A stretch of 34,305 nucleotides of DNA from Candidatus Bipolaricaulota bacterium (lineage in GTDB: Bacteria > Bipolaricaulota > Bipolaricaulia > UBA7950 > UBA9294), in the NCBI GenBank assembly GCA_027007005.1, contig JALTFO010000017.1, positions 1 to 34,305 of the forward strand. Direction: 5' to 3'. Below, piece by piece: positions 28,551 through 34,305 of the stretch; within the stretch, counting starts at the first letter, position 1; every line of letters begins with the position of its first letter. Made by a program: the position numbers and the translations under genes. Under the pieces are notes generated by a model. The model saw only the letters and a list, made by a program, of their open reading frames with translations. It was not told the origin of the DNA and did no database searches.

Positions 28551-28575
28551 CCGGTCAAAACTTTAGGGGGTTGGC

Positions 28576-29514
28576 GTGACTGCAAATCATTTCCTCGCTT
28601 CTCTAGACTTTTCGCCAGAGGAGTATAGCACCGTTTTTTCCCTTGCTTCCCGGATCATCGATTCTCCCATGGACTACGCCGATCGCTGCTCCGGCCGGCT
28701 GATGGCGACTCTGTTCTACGAGCCAAGCACTCGCACCCGCCTGTCATTTGAGGCTGCGATGCTCCGGCTGGGCGGAGTGGTAATTAGCGTAGCAAGCGCG
28801 AAGAGCAGCTCAGTCTCCAAGGGGGAGAGCCTGGGCGACACGATACGCACGGTAGGGGGATATGCGGACCTGATTGTCCTGCGTCATCCTAACGAGGGTG
28901 CGGCGGTACTGGCGGGCGAGTACTCCCCGGTCCCGGTCATCAACGGGGGCGACGGAGCGCGTGAGCACCCGACACAGACCCTGACTGATCTGTTCACCAT
29001 CCACCGGTTTAAGGGACGGTTTGACGGCCTGACGGTCGCGTTCTGCGGCGATCTGCGCTACGGTCGGACCGTGCACTCTCTAGTAAAGGCGCTCGCGCGC
29101 TACTCCAACGTTCGGTTCATCCTGATCTCCCCGCCCGAGCTGCGCCTGCCGGAGCGGATCAAGCGCGAGGTCAAAGAGATTAATCCAGCGGTGACGCTGA
29201 AGGAGACGACGCAGATGGAGAACGGGCTGAAGAGCGCGGACGTCCTCTACATGACCCGCATCCAGAAGGAGCGCTTCTTCAATGAGGAGGACTATATCAA
29301 GTTGCGTGATACATACATCCTCACCCCAGATAAGTTGAACACGGCCTCCGCCGAGATGATCGTCATGCACCCGCTTCCACGGGTGACCGAGATCGACTAC
29401 GCGGTGGACGTCGATTCGCGTGCGGTCTACTTCGAACAGGCGCGGTTCGGGATGTTCGCGCGCATGGCGTTGATCCTACACCTCCTCAGGAGAAAGGAGG
29501 ATGAAGATGCTTAG
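28576..29514 (+). CDS. pyrB: Aspartate carbamoyltransferase catalytic subunit
   Basis: TLFYEPSTRTRLSFEAAMLRLGG, NGGDGAREHPTQTLTDLFTI, MHPLPRVTEIDYAVD; GTG start. Confidence 0.97.
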   Translation: MTANHFLASLDFSPEEYSTVFSLASRIIDSPMDYADRCSGRLMATLFYEPSTRTRLSFEAAMLRLGGVVISVASAKSSSVSKGESLGDTIRTVGGYADLIVLRHPNEGAAVLAGEYSPVPVINGGDGAREHPTQTLTDLFTIHRFKGRFDGLTVAFCGDLRYGRTVHSLVKALARYSNVRFILISPPELRLPERIKREVKEINPAVTLKETTQMENGLKSADVLYMTRIQKERFFNEEDYIKLRDTYILTPDKLNTASAEMIVMHPLPRVTEIDYAVDVDSRAVYFEQARFGMFARMALILHLLRRKEDEDA

Positions 29515-29929
29515 GGTGGACCGGATCAACAATGGGATAGTGCTCGACCATATTCAACCCGGTCAAGGGCTGAAGGTATTCGAACGGCTTGGGCTGCGGA
29601 GAGCTGGTTATTCGGTAGCTCTCTTGATGAACGTCACGAGCAGCAAGATGGGACACAAGGACATCATCAAGATCTCAGATACCTTGGATATCGACCTCAC
29701 CATGCTCGGGCTCCTTGCCCCCGACGCGACCGTGGACTACATCGAGAACGGCGTGGTAACGCGGAAGGTCACCCCCGGTCTTCCGGAGCAGGTGATCGGG
29801 TTGATTGAGTGCAAAAATCCGCGCTGCATTACCACGATGGAGCGCCAGGGAAAATCCCTGTTCGTCCTTGTCGACCGAGAGGCAAAGGAGTACGAGTGCG
29901 CCTACTGCGGCGAGCGGGTCAGGGTGTGA
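29507..29929 (+). CDS. pyrI: Aspartate carbamoyltransferase regulatory subunit
   Basis: GIVLDHIQPGQGLKVFERL, VTSSKMGHKDIIKI, zinc Cys pairs CKNPRC/CAYC; AAAGGAGG before ATG 29507. Confidence 0.95.
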   Translation: MLRVDRINNGIVLDHIQPGQGLKVFERLGLRRAGYSVALLMNVTSSKMGHKDIIKISDTLDIDLTMLGLLAPDATVDYIENGVVTRKVTPGLPEQVIGLIECKNPRCITTMERQGKSLFVLVDREAKEYECAYCGERVRV

Positions 29930-31134
29930 ACAAGGGCCTCTTGATCACCGACGTCCGGCTGGTCGACGAAAGGAGTGATTTTAGGGGAGACCTGTACATC
30001 AAGGGCGGTCTGATCCGCGCTGTTGGGGTGAACTTGCGAATTCCTGGAGCGAACGTCCTTTCCGGAGAGGGGCGTACCCTCCTTCCGGCGTTCGTCGACC
30101 TGCACGCCCACTTTCGCGATCCGGGCTACCCGGAGAAGGAAGGCATCGGGAGCGGATCCGCGGCTGCCGTACACGGTGGCTACACCACGGTTGCGGTGAT
30201 GGCGAACACTGCTCCGGTCTGCGATCGCCCCGAGGTTGCCCTCTACATGCGCGTCGAGGCAGAGAAAGCGGGGTTGATTGAGCTGTACGCAATGGGAGCG
30301 ATCACCCGCGGTCTGGCAGGGGAGGAATTATCGGATATGGAGGCATTGGCCCCGCATGTATGGGCGTTCTCCGACGATGGATTTGGGGTGCAGCGGACCG
30401 ATATGATCCTTCGAGCCTTCCAGCGTGCCGCTACACTCGGCCGCCCGATCGCGGAGCACTCTGAGTACCTCGGGATCGACGATCCGGCATTGGCCGAGGA
30501 GCTAATGGTGAACCGTGACACGTTTCTCTCACGACGGATCGGCGCTGCGCTCCACGTCGAGCATGTGAGCTCTGCCGGCTCGGTCAAGCTGATCGCCGCA
30601 GCGAAAAGGGCCGGAACGCGGGTTACTTGCGAGGTCACTCCACACCACCTATGCCTCGAACCCGGCTATACTGTCAACCCGCCGCTTGTCACCGAAAAGA
30701 CGCGGGATCGCCTCATCGTCGCCCTCGCCTCCGGGGAGATCGACGCCGTCGCCACCGACCACGCTCCGCACACTGCAGTGGACAAGAACAGAGGAGCTCC
30801 GGGGATCTCCGGGATCGAAACAGCGTTTTCCCTCCTCTATACCCAATTGGTGCGATCGGGGAGGCTGGATCTTCCGACGCTCGTTCGCGCAATGGCGACC
30901 CGGCCGGCACAGATCCTCGGGTTGAACAAGGGTTCGCTCGGGATCGGCCGCGACGGGGACGTAGTGCTGGTCGAGGAGGGTGAGGAATTCACCGTAACCA
31001 CAGATTGGCTGCTATCGCGCGGGAAGAATACCCCGCTTCTCGGGGAGAGGCTGCGCGGGAGGGTGTGGGCAACCGTGCATCGCGGCGAGGTCGTCTACCT
31101 AGACGGAAAGCTACGCGGGAAGGTGGTTGGATGA
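29926..31134 (+). CDS. pyrC: Dihydroorotase
   Basis: LPAFVDLHAHFRDPGYPEKEGIGSGSAAAVHGGYTTVAVMANT, ATDHAPHT, GISGIETAF; GTG start overlapping the pyrI stop. Confidence 0.96.
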   Translation: MNKGLLITDVRLVDERSDFRGDLYIKGGLIRAVGVNLRIPGANVLSGEGRTLLPAFVDLHAHFRDPGYPEKEGIGSGSAAAVHGGYTTVAVMANTAPVCDRPEVALYMRVEAEKAGLIELYAMGAITRGLAGEELSDMEALAPHVWAFSDDGFGVQRTDMILRAFQRAATLGRPIAEHSEYLGIDDPALAEELMVNRDTFLSRRIGAALHVEHVSSAGSVKLIAAAKRAGTRVTCEVTPHHLCLEPGYTVNPPLVTEKTRDRLIVALASGEIDAVATDHAPHTAVDKNRGAPGISGIETAFSLLYTQLVRSGRLDLPTLVRAMATRPAQILGLNKGSLGIGRDGDVVLVEEGEEFTVTTDWLLSRGKNTPLLGERLRGRVWATVHRGEVVYLDGKLRGKVVG

Positions 31135-31991
31135 TCATTGATCGACTGTTTGACGCGGTGAAGCAGCGGGGACCAGTCTGCGTGGGGCTCGACACATCAC
31201 TGCAACTTTTACCTGCATCGCTCCTTGCAAAGCTCCCGCCGGCGCAGGCGGCGCTTGCGTTTAACCAAGAGGTGATCGACGCCACCGTCGATGTATGCGC
31301 CTGCTTCAAGGTGCAGATTGCCCATTATGAGGCGATGGGAGTGGATGGCCTCTCCTGTTATCGGGACACGATTGCCTACGCACACGATAAGGGGGCGCTC
31401 GTAATCGGGGATGTTAAACGGGGCGACATTGCCTCCACCGGCGAGATGTATGCCCGCGCTCATATGGACGGGGAATTTGCAACGGACATGATCACCGTAA
31501 ACCCGTACATGGGCTGGGACGCGATCAGTCCGTACCTGCCTTATCTGGAGCGAGGGGATAAAGGGATATTCGTCCTGATCAGGACTTCAAATCCGTCGGC
31601 ACAGGACTTCCAGGAGATCAACTGTGGGGATCGTTCCCTCTTTCTGCGGGTCGCAAGCAAGGTTGCGGAGTGGGGAAAGAACTACATCGGGGATTGCGGG
31701 TACAGTGCGATTGGCGGAGTGGTCGGGGCGACCGGGCCGGAACAACTGGCCACGGTGCGCTCGGAGTTCCCATTGGTCTTCTTTCTCGTCCCTGGGTACG
31801 GGGCGCAAGGAGGAGGGGGTAAGGACGTTGCTCCAGCGTTTCGGGACAGGAACGGCGCGGTGGTGAACGCATCCCGTTCGATCATCGGAGCCTACCGCGG
31901 ACAGCCTGACGGTGACCGGCGCTACACACACTACGCCCGCACCGCAGCGTTTACGATGCGGGAGGACATCACACAGTGGCAGGAAAGATAG
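31131..31991 (+). CDS. pyrF: Orotidine 5'-phosphate decarboxylase (type 2)
   Basis: MIIDRLFDAVKQRGPVCVGLDTS, VIGDVKRGDIASTGEMYA, TVNPYMGWDAISPYL, VVNASRSIIGAY. Confidence 0.96.
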   Translation: MIIDRLFDAVKQRGPVCVGLDTSLQLLPASLLAKLPPAQAALAFNQEVIDATVDVCACFKVQIAHYEAMGVDGLSCYRDTIAYAHDKGALVIGDVKRGDIASTGEMYARAHMDGEFATDMITVNPYMGWDAISPYLPYLERGDKGIFVLIRTSNPSAQDFQEINCGDRSLFLRVASKVAEWGKNYIGDCGYSAIGGVVGATGPEQLATVRSEFPLVFFLVPGYGAQGGGGKDVAPAFRDRNGAVVNASRSIIGAYRGQPDGDRRYTHYARTAAFTMREDITQWQER

Positions 31992-32707
31992 GAATTATCG
32001 AGTCGCGGGTATCCTCCAATGCGCAAGTGGGGGACGGGGTGTTCCTGCTCAAGGTGGAGGGCGACTACTTTGCTGTGCCGGGTCAGTTCTACATGCTGCG
32101 CGCGTGGGAACTTGATCCTCTTCTCTCCCGTCCGCTGAGCGTGTTTGACATAGCCGAAGAGGGAATCTCGTTGCTGTACGCGGTGCGCGGCCGAGGGACA
32201 GAACGTCTCAGCCGCCTTGCTCCCGGGAACGTGGTTACCCTCACCGGGCCGCTCGGGAATGGCTGGGAGCGAAGAGTTGGTCGCGTCGCACTCGTTGGTG
32301 GCGGCATTGGAATCGCCCCTCTCTACTACGCAGCGAAGGTCTTTGGGAATACCAACGTCTACCTTGGGTTTGCGGACACGCCATACCTGGTGGATGAATT
32401 TGACCGGGTTGGCCGCGTGCACGTCACATCGGAGACTGGGGTGCGCGGTACCCCGGGCTTAGTGACCGATATTTTCGATCCATCCGGTTACGATGTGTGC
32501 TACGCTTGCGGTCCGCGCCCGATGCTCGCTTTGCTTGACCGATTTTGCCGCAGCGATGAGGTCCCGCTTTTCGTCTCTCTTGAGGAGCGGATGGCGTGCG
32601 GCGTGGGGGCCTGTCTCGGTTGCGCGGTCAAAACGATACATGGGTACGCACGCGTCTGCCGGGACGGTCCGGTCTTCCGTTCCTCGGAGGTGGTGTGGGA
32701 TGGGTAA
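31976..32707 (+). CDS. pyrK: Dihydroorotate dehydrogenase electron-transfer subunit
   Basis: PGQFYMLRAWELDPLLSRPLSVFDI, GPLGNGW, VGGGIGIAPLYYAAK, ACGPRPML, EERMACGVGACLGCAV. Confidence 0.95.
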   Translation: MAGKIGIIESRVSSNAQVGDGVFLLKVEGDYFAVPGQFYMLRAWELDPLLSRPLSVFDIAEEGISLLYAVRGRGTERLSRLAPGNVVTLTGPLGNGWERRVGRVALVGGGIGIAPLYYAAKVFGNTNVYLGFADTPYLVDEFDRVGRVHVTSETGVRGTPGLVTDIFDPSGYDVCYACGPRPMLALLDRFCRSDEVPLFVSLEERMACGVGACLGCAVKTIHGYARVCRDGPVFRSSEVVWDG

Positions 32708-33599
32708 GGCGGGAGTTGTCGTTGGCAGGCTGCAGCTAAAGAACCCGGTAATCGCGGCATCGGGGACGTTCGGGTTCGGGGCCGAGTACGGGGAAATCTA
32801 CGATCCGTCCCGATTGGGGGCGATCTGCACGAAAGGGCTCACCCTGCTACCGCGCCAAGGTAACCCGTCCCCACGGCTGTGGGAAACCGCGTGTGGCCTG
32901 CTTAATTCCATTGGTCTGCAGAACCCGGGGATCGACGCCTTCATCTGGGATGAGCTTCCCCACATGAAAGACCAGGGGATAACGGTGATCGCCAACGTGT
33001 GGGCCAACAACATTGATGAATACGCTATAGCAGCTGAACGCCTCTCCGAATCGCTGATTGATGCGATTGAACTGAACGTCTCCTGCCCGAATGTGTCCGG
33101 GAAGGGACTCCTGGGAGAAGACGCGGCTGAGACGGCACGGCTGGTGCGGCAGGTACGGCGAGCCTGCGAAAAGCCACTATGGGTCAAGCTCCCTCCTACA
33201 GGAGGGAGTGCAGTTGCTCGTGCCGCGCAGGAGGCGGGGGCGGACGCGATATGCGCGGTGAACACCGTCCGCGCGATGGCGATCGACATAGAGACTGGAC
33301 GGCCGGTGTTCGCCAACGTGGTCGCCGGGCTATCCGGCCCAGCGATAAAGCCGATCGCCCTTCGGATCGTGTACGAGCTTGCCGCCGAGTTGACAATTCC
33401 GGTGGTCGGGATCGGCGGAATCAGCGATTGGCGGGACGCGATCGAGTTTATCATGGCCGGGGCGTACGCGGTCCAGGTGGGCACAGCGAACTTCGTCGAC
33501 CCGCTCGCCGCGGTGAAGATTGTCGCCGGGTTGGAGAGGTACATGAGCGAGAAGAATATCGATGATCTAGGGGTAATCCGCGGAAGTGCTCAGCAATAA
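32700..33599 (+). CDS. pyrD: Dihydroorotate dehydrogenase (type 1B) catalytic subunit
   Basis: KNPVIAASGTFGFGAEY, GAICTKGLTLLPRQGNPSPRLWE, GLLNSIGLQNPG, ELNVSCPNV, VVGIGGISDWRDAIEFIMAGAYAVQVGTANF. Confidence 0.96.
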   Translation: MGKAGVVVGRLQLKNPVIAASGTFGFGAEYGEIYDPSRLGAICTKGLTLLPRQGNPSPRLWETACGLLNSIGLQNPGIDAFIWDELPHMKDQGITVIANVWANNIDEYAIAAERLSESLIDAIELNVSCPNVSGKGLLGEDAAETARLVRQVRRACEKPLWVKLPPTGGSAVARAAQEAGADAICAVNTVRAMAIDIETGRPVFANVVAGLSGPAIKPIALRIVYELAAELTIPVVGIGGISDWRDAIEFIMAGAYAVQVGTANFVDPLAAVKIVAGLERYMSEKNIDDLGVIRGSAQQ

Positions 33600-34164
33600 G
33601 GAAGTTGAGGAACTGTTGATATCGGTAGAGGCGGTGCTCGACGGGCATTTCCTCTTGTCATCCGGGAAGCACGCTCCCCGCTACGTGCAGTGCGCTAAAC
33701 TCCTCCAGCATCCCGAGCTGGCGGAATGGGTAGCGAAATCGCTGGCGGAACGCTCCGAGGAGTTTGGAAAAATAGATGCGGTAGTCGGCCCGGCCCTTGG
33801 TGGGATTGTCGTTTCTTACGAGATCGCGCGTGCGTTAAGGGTGCGCGGAATGTTCTCGGAGCGGGACGCGGAAGGGAACATGACACTCCGGCGCGGATTT
33901 GAGATCGCCGCGGGTGAACGGATCCTCATCGTCGAAGACGTCGTCACCACCGGCGGGTCATCGCTCGAGGTAGCGCGGCTGGTGAAAGAGCACGGAGGTG
34001 TTGCGGTCGGGATTGCGTGCATCGTCGATCGTCGTCCTGAGGGGACCGAGCTTCCACTTTCGGTGATCGGGGCGGTGCGGATGCAGATCCCGGTCTATGC
34101 GCCGGGCAACTGCCCTTTGTGCCGCCGCGGGATCCCATACGTCAAACCGGGGAGCAAAAGCTAA
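33586..34164 (+). CDS. pyrE: Orotate phosphoribosyltransferase
   Basis: HFLLSSGKHAPRYVQCAKLLQ, VVGPALGGIVVSYE, PRPP motif ILIVEDVVTTGGSSLEV; GTG start. Confidence 0.96.
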   Translation: MLSNKEVEELLISVEAVLDGHFLLSSGKHAPRYVQCAKLLQHPELAEWVAKSLAERSEEFGKIDAVVGPALGGIVVSYEIARALRVRGMFSERDAEGNMTLRRGFEIAAGERILIVEDVVTTGGSSLEVARLVKEHGGVAVGIACIVDRRPEGTELPLSVIGAVRMQIPVYAPGNCPLCRRGIPYVKPGSKS

Positions 34165-34277
34165 ACCGAAGTTCCTGCCGATTTAGGGCTTAGAATAGGG
34201 ATGTAATGCTGTTGATATGCGGCATTGGCGAGATATGCCCTATCCATTTTGTAGACATGTTGACATGGTAGGTATGT

Positions 34278-34305
34278 TTGACATTACTACCTTTATGTGT
34301 ATAAT
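34278..34305 (+). promoter_or_regulatory. Consensus-like sigma-70 promoter reading out of the window
   Basis: TTGACA (34278-34283), 16-bp spacer, TATAAT (34300-34305). Confidence 0.6.

Noticed and set aside
29809-29925. Upstream extension of pyrC into pyrI (similarly 31005-31130 for pyrF, 32493-32699 for pyrD, 24847-25002 for the methyltransferase)
   Set aside because: ORF-track artefacts: conserved N-termini begin at the internal overlapping starts.
1-34305. CRISPR array, tRNA or rRNA genes
   Set aside because: No regularly spaced direct repeats of CRISPR size and no tRNA cloverleaf or rRNA signature sequences recognised; the phrase repeats have 7-9 bp periods without spacers.

Overview
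Bacterial chromosomal window, gene-dense and mostly housekeeping. Left to right: a transposase/integrase remnant, a SpoVS-like gene with an apparent frameshift, argS, ftsY, ppdK, a PiT phosphate transporter (-), an isocitrate/isopropylmalate-dehydrogenase-family gene paired with an MmgE/PrpD gene, and a Nudix hydrolase. Next is a compact unit with its own promoter and terminator: a 19-aa Lys-rich peptide plus two LysW-like zinc-ribbon mini-proteins. Then come a large exported orphan protein, a beta-helix protein, a cysC-sat-wzz unit (-), a methyltransferase (-), a CsaB-type pyruvyl transferase with an in-frame palindromic insertion, rsmH, ftsL-like, ftsI/PBP, dcd, thyX, a methyltransferase, a short MscS, xpt, guaA, and a seven-gene overlapping pyr operon (pyrB-I-C-F-K-D-E). 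The observations most worth following up are: (1) a palindromic repeat-derived insertion of about 100 codons inside csaB; (2) the 19-aa peptide/LysW-like operon; (3) several short-period 'phrase' repeats and a 29-bp exact inverted dispersed repeat at operon boundaries; (4) the spoVS frameshift; (5) two candidate leaderless promoters. No rRNA, tRNA or CRISPR array was recognised. All calls are from reading the sequence and family knowledge; no database search was run.
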